From contig CACWXY010000033.1 of the NCBI GenBank assembly GCA_902764915.1, positions 1-41,408 of the forward strand: a stretch of 41,408 nucleotides of DNA, written 5' to 3'. Both the position numbers and the translations under genes were made by a program. Source of the stretch: an uncultured Eubacteriales bacterium (lineage in GTDB: Bacteria; Bacillota; Clostridia; Christensenellales; Aristaeellaceae). The notes under the pieces are model-generated. The model searched no databases. It had not been told where the DNA came from and saw only the letters and a program-made list of their open reading frames with translations. Of the stretch, positions 16,883-24,017 are shown piece by piece; within the stretch, counting starts at the first letter, position 1, and each line of letters begins with the position of its first letter.

Positions 16883-17887
16883 GTGAGCAAGTATGCTGTG
16901 TTTGTCGACCTTGAGAACTGCGGTGCCAAGGTGGCAACACTGACGAATATCCTGGAAAAGGTAAAAATGCGCGGGGATATTCTCATCGGCCGTGTGTATG
17001 GATACACGGACAGGTTTTCGGATCTCAAGGAGATCCTTTTGAGCAATACGTTTTCTGTGGTCCCTTCCATCCGCTATGGGATCGCGCAGAAGAACAACGC
17101 GGACATTCAGCTTGTGGTCGATGCGCTGGATGTTGCCTATACCAATCCTCTGATTGATTCCTTCTGTATTGTGTCGGGCGACAGCGATTACATGCCCCTG
17201 GTGGGACGCTTAAAGGGCATGGGTAAGTTTGTCCTGGGCATTTCACGGTCGGAAGCGGCGAGCAATATATTCATCAACGCCTGCAACGAGTTCCAGTTTC
17301 TGGAGAGCATGAGCGGGCGAAGCGTTCCGGCACCGACAGGACGCAAGCAGAAGTCCGGAAACGCCGGATCGGATGAGATGATGGATCTGACGGAGCTGAA
17401 TAAGCTGATTGTCAGCGTATGCGAGGAACAGGCGGACGCGGGGGAAATGTATGCCTCCGAACTGAAGGGCGTTGTCATGCGTCTGCGGCCGGACTTTAAC
17501 GAAAAGTCCTACGGCTGCGCCACGTTTTACAAGCTTCTGGCCAAGCTGCAACAGAAGTTTGGCGATATTCGGGTCAAGAATGACAACTTCAATGTCATGG
17601 TTTCTCTTACGGCGCACCCGGATGATGTGGCGGAAGCGGTGCCCCAGCTGAACCGGGACAACTGGAAGGAAGCCTTTGCGGCGCAGCTGCAGGCTTACAA
17701 GGAGGGCGGCTTTGACCGCATCAATCCTTCCATTCTCAAGGCCGATATTCTTACGACCTATCCGGAGTTCAATGAGCGCGCCATAGGGTTCAAGCGCTTC
17801 TCCGATGTCATGAAACAGCTGGAGCGCGACGGGCTTCTGGAAGTGGAAATGGACGAGCAGAAGACCATGCTGGTGAAGCTTCTGTAA
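16883..17887 (+). CDS. NYN-domain protein with two OST-HTH/LOTUS domains
   Basis: A 334-residue cytosolic protein. The N-terminal NYN (PIN-like) domain at about 3-140 has FVDLENCG (D9), the NNADIQLVVDALD acidic patch (D74, D80) and IVSGDSDYMPLV (D100, D102), so the metal-binding residues of this nuclease family are intact. A basic linker (GRKQKSG) leads to two tandem OST-HTH/LOTUS domains at about 168-242 and 262-333, each with a repeated signature (RPDFNEKSYGCATFYKLLAKL and YPEFNERAIGFKRFSDVMKQL). LOTUS domains bind RNA, so an RNA-directed nuclease or RNA-binding role is likely. I chose the GTG at 16883 behind AAGGAAAGGAAG; the ATG at 16844 has no ribosome site. It is followed by the HD gene after 13 bases. 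Confidence 0.88.
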   Translation: MSKYAVFVDLENCGAKVATLTNILEKVKMRGDILIGRVYGYTDRFSDLKEILLSNTFSVVPSIRYGIAQKNNADIQLVVDALDVAYTNPLIDSFCIVSGDSDYMPLVGRLKGMGKFVLGISRSEAASNIFINACNEFQFLESMSGRSVPAPTGRKQKSGNAGSDEMMDLTELNKLIVSVCEEQADAGEMYASELKGVVMRLRPDFNEKSYGCATFYKLLAKLQQKFGDIRVKNDNFNVMVSLTAHPDDVAEAVPQLNRDNWKEAFAAQLQAYKEGGFDRINPSILKADILTTYPEFNERAIGFKRFSDVMKQLERDGLLEVEMDEQKTMLVKLL

Positions 17888-17900
17888 ATGAGGTGAACGA

Positions 17901-18491
17901 ATGGAAACAGGAATTACGCGTGCACAGGCGCTGGAACTTCTGCGCACATACAATCAGGAGCCTTTTCATCTGCAGCATGCGCTGACAGTGGAAAAGGTGA
18001 TGGCCTGGTTCGCTGAAGAGCAGGGGTATACGGAGGAAAAGGCGTTCTGGGCAATGACGGGCCTGCTCCATGACCTGGACTTTGAAAAATGGCCGGAGGA
18101 ACACTGCAAAGCCTGTGTGCCGCTTCTGGAAAAGGCTGGTGCCAGTCCTGCACTGATTCATGCGATCTGCAGTCATGGTTATGGACTGACAGTGGATGTG
18201 GAACCAACACTGGAAATGGAGAAAGTACTTTTTGCTTCGGACGAGCTGACAGGGCTGATCGGTGCTGCGGCCAGAATGCGTCCGTCCCACAGCTGCACAG
18301 ATATGGAACTGGCAAGCCTGAAAAAGAAATTCAAGGATAAGCGTTTTGCGGCCGGTTGCTCCCGAGACGTCATCCGGCAGGGAGCGGACATGCTTGGATG
18401 GGAACTGGATACACTGATGGACAAGACCCTGCGTGCCATGGCTTCCAGTGAGGAAGATGTACGCCGGGAAATGGAAGAAATGGGTCTATAA
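17901..18491 (+). CDS. HD-domain (HDIG) protein
   Basis: A 196-residue predicted metal-dependent phosphohydrolase. The HD fold is marked by H26 in QHALTVEKVM, the HD pair H57-D58 in LLHDLDFEKWPEEH, a following SHGYG with further His, and the closing Asp in ASDELTGLI. In this family such a set binds one or two metals and cleaves phosphate esters of nucleotides or RNA; the substrate here is unknown. A GAGGTG ribosome site lies just before the ATG. It is 13 bases behind the NYN-LOTUS gene and 21 before the membrane-anchored protein, so co-translation in one operon is likely. Confidence 0.88.
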   Translation: METGITRAQALELLRTYNQEPFHLQHALTVEKVMAWFAEEQGYTEEKAFWAMTGLLHDLDFEKWPEEHCKACVPLLEKAGASPALIHAICSHGYGLTVDVEPTLEMEKVLFASDELTGLIGAAARMRPSHSCTDMELASLKKKFKDKRFAAGCSRDVIRQGADMLGWELDTLMDKTLRAMASSEEDVRREMEEMGL

Positions 18492-18512
18492 AAACGCGGA
18501 AGGAGATACGGT

Positions 18513-19049
18513 ATGCGCTATCTGCGGCGGGGCGTGTGGTTTCTGGTCAGCCGTATGGCGGTCCTGGTCCTGGTGCTCAGCCTTATCGTGGTTGTCTTCT
18601 ATGAAGCGATGGATATGACCAATATACAGATCATTATCAAGGATGGCATGGCGCGAAGGGCGAAGACGGTAATGGGCATGGAGGATGGAAGTGAACTGCG
18701 GCTGTATTTTCAGTCGAGCTTTCTATCCAATGATGCGGCACTGATTCTGGCGCAGAACGGGGATTCTCCCTATCGCGATTACAATATTCGCGGACTGGAT
18801 CACCGTATTGAAATGGGTTTTCTCTGGGTCTGGCCATGGGAAGATCGCTGCCGGGTAGACATTGTGGAAAGGATTCCGGCCATTGACGGGCGTGCAAAAG
18901 GCGACCGTGCGGAAGCACTGGTGGCTTCGCAGGGCGCCGGGGCCGTGTATCCGCCTTCATGGCAGAGCGCGCGCTACCGGGTTACACTCCAGCGGGAGAA
19001 CGGACAGTGGAAAATGGCCAGTGTGGAAGAGATCGAAAAACTGAACTGA
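18513..19049 (+). CDS. membrane-anchored protein of unknown function
   Basis: A 178-residue protein with a basic N-terminus (MRYLRRG), one hydrophobic segment at about 9-31 and a polar extracytoplasmic part. Conspicuous motifs are DMTNIQIIIKDGMARRA, FLWVWPWEDRCRV and VERIPAIDG, followed by a C-terminal beta-rich RYRVTLQRENGQWKM that resembles the end of NTF2-like or PepSY-type domains. The topology suggests an outward-facing soluble domain. I do not recognise a named family and propose no function. GGAAGGAG precedes the ATG, 21 bases separate it from the HD gene and 16 from the hydrolase. Confidence 0.75.
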   Translation: MRYLRRGVWFLVSRMAVLVLVLSLIVVVFYEAMDMTNIQIIIKDGMARRAKTVMGMEDGSELRLYFQSSFLSNDAALILAQNGDSPYRDYNIRGLDHRIEMGFLWVWPWEDRCRVDIVERIPAIDGRAKGDRAEALVASQGAGAVYPPSWQSARYRVTLQRENGQWKMASVEEIEKLN

Positions 19050-19065
19050 GGGGGAGCGGACGCAT

Positions 19066-20019
19066 ATGCAGTGGATTCGGGAAGACAACTATGCAAAAGA
19101 CATGCATGATATTGCAGAGCCCTATGTGGCGGAGCGGACGGAGTCCGGCTATGCCGAGCGTGTGGCAGGGCAGCGGATCTATTATGAGCACTATCATGCG
19201 GACGCGCCCAAGGGTGTCATTGTCATAAGCCACGGATTTACGGAATCTGTGCGTAAGTTTACCGAGTCTGTGTATTATATGCTGCAGGCTGGCTATGAGG
19301 TTTGGGGAATGGATCACCGCGGCCATGGCCGCTCTTTCCGGGAAAACGACAATCCCTATATCATCTATGTCAGGCGTTTTGAAGAGTATATATGGGATCT
19401 GGAGCATCTGGTGCGCACCCGTGTAATTCCGGGGAGCCAGGGATTGCCCCTGTATCTCTACAGCCATTCCATGGGCGGATGCATCGGTGCGTGGACCATA
19501 GAGGAGTATCCGGATCTTTTCCGGAAAGCCGTGCTTTCTTCTCCCATGCTGGGACTGGACTTTCCGATTCCCACACCGCTCATGTATGCCGGTGCTACAC
19601 TGATGGGCATACCGTCCCAGGGCAAGAATGCCTTTAAGCCGGTGAACGGCTTTGAGAAGAAACCGGACTTTATCGGCAGCTGTGATTCTTCTGAAGTGCG
19701 ATATCTGTATTACCACGGAAAGCGCGTGGCAGACGAGAAGCTGCAGATGCATGCCGCTTCCATCGGCTGGGGCAAGGAAGCAGTAAAAGCCTGTGCCCGC
19801 GTGACAAAGGAAGCCAATATGGAAAAGATCCGGATCCCGGTACTGCTTATGCAGGCCGGCGATGACCGGGTTGTCAGGAATGCATCGCAGGACCTGTTTG
19901 CGGAAAAGGTAAAGACCTGTGAAAAGCACACAATACCGGGTATGAAGCACGAACTGTACATGACTGATTCGGAGGTCCTGATTCCTTACTGGGAACGGAT
20001 ATTTCAGTTTTACGGCTGA
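19066..20019 (+). CDS. alpha/beta hydrolase, monoacylglycerol lipase/lysophospholipase-like
   Basis: A 317-residue serine hydrolase without signal peptide. The fold is shown by VIVISHGFTES (oxyanion loop), GMDHRGHGRS, the nucleophile elbow SHSMGG with S135, the acid in QAGDDRVV and the His in GMKHELYM near the end. The DHRGHGRS and SHSMGG motifs fit the serine aminopeptidase S33 / lysophospholipase group, which cleaves monoglycerides or lysophospholipids. It is the last gene of the GntR operon and is followed at once by a strong hairpin terminator. The natural substrate cannot be named. Confidence 0.92.
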   Translation: MQWIREDNYAKDMHDIAEPYVAERTESGYAERVAGQRIYYEHYHADAPKGVIVISHGFTESVRKFTESVYYMLQAGYEVWGMDHRGHGRSFRENDNPYIIYVRRFEEYIWDLEHLVRTRVIPGSQGLPLYLYSHSMGGCIGAWTIEEYPDLFRKAVLSSPMLGLDFPIPTPLMYAGATLMGIPSQGKNAFKPVNGFEKKPDFIGSCDSSEVRYLYYHGKRVADEKLQMHAASIGWGKEAVKACARVTKEANMEKIRIPVLLMQAGDDRVVRNASQDLFAEKVKTCEKHTIPGMKHELYMTDSEVLIPYWERIFQFYG

Positions 20020-20020
20020 C

Positions 20021-20072
20021 AGAAACAGAAAACGCAGTCTTCCTATGCGGGAGGACTGCGTTTTCTGTTTCT
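20021..20072. terminator. 23-bp bidirectional hairpin terminator
   Basis: AGAAACAGAAAACGCAGTC at 20021 pairs with its complement ending at 20072, with one mismatch over 23 bases and a TTTCTTTTT tail on the plus strand. It separates the convergent GntR operon and the cyclase-like gene. Confidence 0.92.
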
Positions 20073-20074
20073 TT

Positions 20075-21211
20075 TTACGGTTCCGTGTATTCACCGTATT
20101 CGCATCCGATATGCGTGGCATGGACAACATCGACAGGTTCTGTGACACCGCCTTTTTTCTCATAGAGACGTACCGTGCCCCAGCCGTTTCCGCCGTTCCA
20201 TAGCCGGTTGTGCTTTCGGGTGCCGTCCGGCGCTTCATAGTGGATCAGCAGCATGTCCTCCTTTCTGCAGAAGACCTCGGTCTCCATGACGGCATGGATA
20301 TTTTCCTGACGCACATGCCATACAGCCAGGTCAGGGCGGTCTTCAAAGGAAAACGTGGACGTTACGCCCAGGTGCAGCTTGGAAAAATTGAAGTCGTATT
20401 CCTGCCCTTCATAGTAGAACACACCCAGGAGCCTCCGATCCAGAGGCACAAAGTAGATCTTGGGGCGTCCGCCGCCAATGTCAAATGCACTGTTTGTCAG
20501 CAGCTTTCCCGTGCGCTCGCTGGTCAGACAACTGGAGGAGAGCCAGACCCAGGGACTGGTGAAATCCCGGCCCCAGTTTTTGTCTGCATAGCCAAAGCTT
20601 TTTTCCGGAGACACGGTATAGACTTTGCCGTCCAGCGTAACCGTGCCGGCATAGGCTGTCTTCATTCCTTCCGCATGCCAGTACATGGCAAAGGCCTCCA
20701 CATCCCGAAGCGGCTTACTGGCACCGTAGCCCACATTAAATGCAAGCTGCTTATCCACTTTCAGATCCCATGCCATGCTTCCCGCTTCGCACATCCATTC
20801 AGGATGGGCCAGGACTTCTTCCGGTGTCACCGAAACACTTCCCTGAAGAAGTGTCTCCGTGGCCAGGCAGTTGTCAGCGCGCACCGAATAGGGCACGCCC
20901 CAGTCGACGGTGACATCTTTCCAGGCAAAGAAACGGTGCATCTGTCGGGCGTCGTGTCCCCAGGTGCCCGCCTTGACCATAAGGTAGGAGGGACGTTTCC
21001 CGGCTTTCCGGTTTACGGGGTCCTGTCCCAGCACGGGCACATCTTCGGCAAGCGCAGGATTGCACAGGAAAAACTCAATAAAGAATGCCTTGTCTTCTCC
21101 GGTATCCGGGTCCTGGGCGGTAAAGGAGTGCCACCACCAGTCATATCCATGATAGGCCAGGGGACCGTGGAGCATGCAGGCATTACGGGTAATGTCAGAA
21201 TGCTGGAACAT
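20075..21211 (-). CDS. tocopherol-cyclase-like (lipocalin-type) protein
   Basis: A 378-residue cytosolic protein. The signature pieces are HGPLAYHGYDWWWHSF at the N-terminus, PSYLMVKAGTW, FGYADKNWGRDFTSPWVWLS in the middle and YFVPLDRRLLGVFYYEG. These resemble the tocopherol cyclase-like / hydroxyneurosporene-synthase superfamily, two-domain beta barrels that bind lipophilic molecules. No tocopherol or carotenoid genes are seen, so a real cyclase activity is doubtful and lipid or prenyl binding is a safer guess. It starts 21 bases after the oxidoreductase and shares its promoter; a GAAAGGAAGC site precedes the ATG. Its stop abuts the shared terminator. Confidence 0.75.
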   Translation of the reverse strand: MFQHSDITRNACMLHGPLAYHGYDWWWHSFTAQDPDTGEDKAFFIEFFLCNPALAEDVPVLGQDPVNRKAGKRPSYLMVKAGTWGHDARQMHRFFAWKDVTVDWGVPYSVRADNCLATETLLQGSVSVTPEEVLAHPEWMCEAGSMAWDLKVDKQLAFNVGYGASKPLRDVEAFAMYWHAEGMKTAYAGTVTLDGKVYTVSPEKSFGYADKNWGRDFTSPWVWLSSSCLTSERTGKLLTNSAFDIGGGRPKIYFVPLDRRLLGVFYYEGQEYDFNFSKLHLGVTSTFSFEDRPDLAVWHVRQENIHAVMETEVFCRKEDMLLIHYEAPDGTRKHNRLWNGGNGWGTVRLYEKKGGVTEPVDVVHATHIGCEYGEYTEP

Positions 21212-21232
21212 GCCATGCTTCCTTTCTATGTA

Positions 21233-22339
21233 TCAGTTTTTCATAAGCTCGCGCCAGTACGTGAAGGCGGCAGGCCGCTCACATTCGGTGGCGGTCTGGC
21301 AGGGCAGTCCCTTCTGTGCGCTGTGCATCAGCGTTTCCACGATATCCAGCACATGGCAGGCCATCTCCTGGGAGGCCAGATGGGTCCCGCCGTTTCGGAT
21401 GCACAGGCCCATGTCGGAGGGCCCGATGCCGCGGCAGTTGTCCGACAGAGCGGATACCGGGGGCAGTGTCTGCCAGGCGCATGCGGTGGGATCATTGGGC
21501 AGGAAGCGGACCGTGCCGCCGAACTGATTGGCGTCCCCCAGCTGCAGGATGCCGCGGGTCCCATGAATGGTAAAGTATGCCTGATCATGCATAGCACTGT
21601 CCCCGTTGAGGGAGAATGTGCCCGGAATACCGCTGCGGGTTTCCAGTACGCAGTGTACCTGGCTTTCGTTGTCATAGACATAGTCGCTTCCGTATTCGGG
21701 ACTGGTGGGTATGATGTTTCTGCGCACTTTCTGGAAATTACTGACATGGGCATAGAAGGAATGCACAGGTCCCAGAAGCGATACCAGCGCTGTCAGGTAA
21801 TAGACGCCGTAGTCGTAGGCAATGCCGCCGCCGGGCTGGCGCAGAAAATGGAAGAGACTGGCCAGCAGCGTAAGGTCACGGTTGGCAACCACATGGAAGG
21901 AAGTAAGGGAACCCAGGAGCCCGGTATCCAGGGCCTGACGTGCTGTCTGCAGTGCGGACCCCATAAAGGTTTCCGGAGCGGACCCGAGACGCAGCCCCAG
22001 ACGACGGGAAAGTTCAAGCAGCTCTCTGGCTTCAGAAAGCTGTGTGGTCAGCGGCTTTTCCGTATAAACATGCTTTCCGGCCAGCAAAGCGCGCCGGATC
22101 AGATCAAAATGGGAAGGTGCCGGCGTGAGTATGACCACCAGCTCGATGTCAGGCGAAGCCAGGATTTCCTCCACAGTGGAAGGCCGGATGCCGTGCTTGG
22201 CTGCTTTGGCCTGCGCGTGCTCAAAATGGCTGGCACAGCAGGCAACCACTTCCAGCGTGGAAAACCTGTGCATCATGTTTTCAATATAAATGTCACTGAT
22301 CGCGCCGCAGCCGATCACAGCCGTTTTGACAGGCTTCAC
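21233..22339 (-). CDS. Gfo/Idh/MocA family oxidoreductase
   Basis: A 368-residue NAD(P)-dependent dehydrogenase. The Rossmann domain has TAVIGCGAISDIYIENM, then VVILTPAPSHFD and the family motif TEKPLTTQLSEAREL at about 90-104; the C-terminal alpha/beta domain has GGGIAYDYGVYYLTAL. Members usually oxidise or reduce a sugar or inositol hydroxyl. Next to the cyclase-like gene it may act on the same unknown substrate. I prefer the GTG at 22339 because GAGGTG stands six bases before it; the ATG at 22360 has no ribosome site. A promoter lies about 70 bases upstream. Confidence 0.9.
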   Translation of the reverse strand: MKPVKTAVIGCGAISDIYIENMMHRFSTLEVVACCASHFEHAQAKAAKHGIRPSTVEEILASPDIELVVILTPAPSHFDLIRRALLAGKHVYTEKPLTTQLSEARELLELSRRLGLRLGSAPETFMGSALQTARQALDTGLLGSLTSFHVVANRDLTLLASLFHFLRQPGGGIAYDYGVYYLTALVSLLGPVHSFYAHVSNFQKVRRNIIPTSPEYGSDYVYDNESQVHCVLETRSGIPGTFSLNGDSAMHDQAYFTIHGTRGILQLGDANQFGGTVRFLPNDPTACAWQTLPPVSALSDNCRGIGPSDMGLCIRNGGTHLASQEMACHVLDIVETLMHSAQKGLPCQTATECERPAAFTYWRELMKN

Positions 22340-22408
22340 AGGGAACACCTCTTCTTTCATATGGAAATGGGCAAGGCCTGCGCGGAGAGGCCTGTGAATA
22401 CTGAGAAC

Positions 22409-22436
22409 ATTGTAGCATGCAGGAAAAGAGAGTCAA
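22409..22436 (-). promoter_or_regulatory. promoter for the oxidoreductase/cyclase-like pair
   Basis: TTGACT and TACAAT, 16 bases apart on the minus strand, in the short gap after rtcB. Confidence 0.7.
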
Positions 22437-22459
22437 CAGGGGATATGCCTGGGAACGCG

Positions 22460-23710
22460 TCAGTCTTCTTCCCCGGCCTTGAAGTTATAGATGGGCGTGA
22501 GATGTGATATGATCTCGGCAGTCGGCGTAATCTGCCGGGCAATCTCCTCTGCCGGTTTGTAGGCAAAGGGGGACTCATCCACGGTGGCACGGCTGACACA
22601 GGTGGTATAGATGCCTTTCATCGCCTGGCGGTAATCGCGCATGGAAATGGAAGCGCGCGCATCGGTCCGGGAGAGAAGACGGCCAGCCCCGTGGGGCGCG
22701 GAGTTATTCCAGTCAGGATTCCCCTTTCCGATACAGAGGAAACTCCCATCCCGCATATTCATGGGAATGAGGATACGCTCATTTTTTTGCGCGGACACTG
22801 CACCTTTGCGCAGAATCATGGCCTGCAGGTCGATATAGTTGTGTATGGTTTCGAACTGATCCACCGCATGAAGCTTTCCGCCTCTGAGAAGGGTCTGGGC
22901 GATGATCTGGCGGTTGAGAGAGGCGTATTGCTGCATGACCGACATATCGCTGAGATAGTCAGCGAGCAGATCGCCTTCACAGTAGGCCAGTTCGTAGGGG
23001 ACAGTGATGGCCTTTTCAGGAAGGTCTGCGGAAAAGTGCTGGAGCTGAGCTTCGATTTCTCCTTCACGGCCCTGATGGCGAAGGTCTGCAATCAGTTTTT
23101 CCCGGGCCGCCTTTTCCAAAGCTTTCCGCTCACGTCCCGTGACGTTGCATGCTTCATAGGCGCGCTTCTGGTAGAATTCTGCAACGTCCTTCCCACTCCG
23201 CCGGGAGCCGGTGTGAATGACGAGCCAGAGCTGATCTTCCTCGTCCCGGTCCAGCTCAATGAAATGGTTTCCGCCGCCGAGGGTACCGAGACTGAGCGCA
23301 AAGACCTTAGGGGATACATGACAGTCCTTCTGTCGGCAGCATCGAAGCTGGTCAGGTGAAAGCTCTGCGGCGCGGGTATGCGGAATACTGCGCAGATGCA
23401 TGCCGGAGGGAACTTCAGACCGGGTTATGCTGTCGAATCTGGGAAGGTCAATGCGCTTTTCCCGGAGCTTTACGGCAAGCATGCCGCATCCGATGTCTAC
23501 GCCGACAAGATGAGGAATGACCTTGTCCGTAACGGTCATGGTGGTTCCGATGACGCAGCCGGCGCCTGCATGACAGTCAGGCATGATACGGATGACGGAT
23601 CCGGCAGCGGATGGCTGATTCAGAAAACACAGTACCTGGGCGGACGTAGCGCTGTCGCAGGTGTCAGTGAAAAGACGGGCGGAATTATAGGTTCCCTGTA
23701 TTTCGATCAA
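22460..23710 (-). CDS. rtcB: RNA-splicing ligase RtcB
   Basis: A 416-residue GTP- and Mn-dependent ligase that joins 2',3'-cyclic-phosphate (3'-phosphate) RNA ends to 5'-OH ends, used in RNA repair. Signature pieces are MPDCHAGAGCVIGTT, GVDIGCGMLAVKL (metal Cys), SLGTLGGGNHFIEL, IHTGSRRSG and APHGAGRLLSR with the His that carries GMP. Its length is that of the shorter bacterial RtcB group. The start appears to be TTG at 23710, seven bases after GAGGT. No archease or rtcA is nearby. Only 30 bases separate the TTG from the terminator of tRNA-Ser, so the promoter must lie within or before the tRNA. Confidence 0.93.
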   Translation of the reverse strand: MIEIQGTYNSARLFTDTCDSATSAQVLCFLNQPSAAGSVIRIMPDCHAGAGCVIGTTMTVTDKVIPHLVGVDIGCGMLAVKLREKRIDLPRFDSITRSEVPSGMHLRSIPHTRAAELSPDQLRCCRQKDCHVSPKVFALSLGTLGGGNHFIELDRDEEDQLWLVIHTGSRRSGKDVAEFYQKRAYEACNVTGRERKALEKAAREKLIADLRHQGREGEIEAQLQHFSADLPEKAITVPYELAYCEGDLLADYLSDMSVMQQYASLNRQIIAQTLLRGGKLHAVDQFETIHNYIDLQAMILRKGAVSAQKNERILIPMNMRDGSFLCIGKGNPDWNNSAPHGAGRLLSRTDARASISMRDYRQAMKGIYTTCVSRATVDESPFAYKPAEEIARQITPTAEIISHLTPIYNFKAGEED

Positions 23711-23740
23711 TGCCTGTACCTCACATGGTCTGATGCAATG

Positions 23741-23765
23741 AAAAAATCCCGGGACAAGCCCGGGA
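23741..23765 (-). terminator. terminator between tRNA-Ser and rtcB
   Basis: TCCCGGG-CTTGT-CCCGGGA followed by TTTTTT on the minus strand, six bases after the tRNA. It would end the tRNA transcript unless read through into rtcB. Confidence 0.88.
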
Positions 23766-23771
23766 CAGAAG

Positions 23772-23859
23772 CGGAGAGTGCAGGATTCGAACCCGCGTGG
23801 ACATCACTGCCCTAATGGTTTTCAAGACCACCCCGTTATGACCGCTTCGGTAACTCTCC
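23772..23859 (-). tRNA. tRNA-Ser (UGA), no encoded CCA
   Basis: An 88-base class II tRNA. The acceptor GGAGAGT pairs with ACTCTCC, discriminator G, anticodon loop CTTGAAA with anticodon TGA, a long variable arm and a T-arm CGGGTTCGAATCCTG. CCA is not encoded (GCT follows), unlike the tRNA-Asn at 105. Confidence 0.95.
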
Positions 23860-23886
23860 ATGATCTTCTGCGGTGATGCAGGAAAG

Positions 23887-23915
23887 ATTGTACCATGGCT
23901 GGCAAAAAGGGTCAA
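23887..23915 (-). promoter_or_regulatory. promoter of tRNA-Ser (and possibly rtcB)
   Basis: TTGACC and TACAAT with a 17-base spacer on the minus strand, 28 bases before the tRNA. It stands back to back with the promoter of the DUF3793 gene. Confidence 0.8.
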
Positions 23916-23922
23916 GAAAGGA

Positions 23923-23950
23923 TTGACAAAACGGAAAGAACTGCTATTAT
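23923..23950 (+). promoter_or_regulatory. promoter of the DUF3793 gene
   Basis: A perfect TTGACA and TATTAT with a 16-base spacer. The start site would fall inside the palindromic operator that follows. Confidence 0.82.
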
Positions 23951-23955
23951 CTTCT

Positions 23956-23989
23956 ATGATTAGTTAAATAAAACTAATCATACTAATCA
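23956..23989 (+). promoter_or_regulatory. palindromic operator plus third half-site
   Basis: ATGATTAGTT and AACTAATCAT are perfect ten-base inverted arms around AAATAA (23956-23981), and a third ACTAATCA copy follows at 23982-23989. Placed at the transcription start, it should block RNA polymerase when bound. DUF3793 genes are often found with iron-uptake and flavodoxin genes, so an iron-responsive repressor is a reasonable guess, but the regulator is unknown. Confidence 0.65.
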
Positions 23990-24017
23990 AACATTGTAAT
24001 GACAGGAGACCATAGCC

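Noticed and set aside
22361..22408. AGGCCT repeats after rtcB as a terminator
   Set aside because: The palindromic hexamers could pair, but the stem is short and no T-run follows; how the rtcB transcript ends is unclear.
20210..22507. 765-codon open frame on the plus strand
   Set aside because: It lies exactly antisense to the cyclase-like and oxidoreductase genes, has no ribosome site at its start, and its product is low-complexity in His, Gly and Cys. It is a shadow frame of GC-rich coding sequence.
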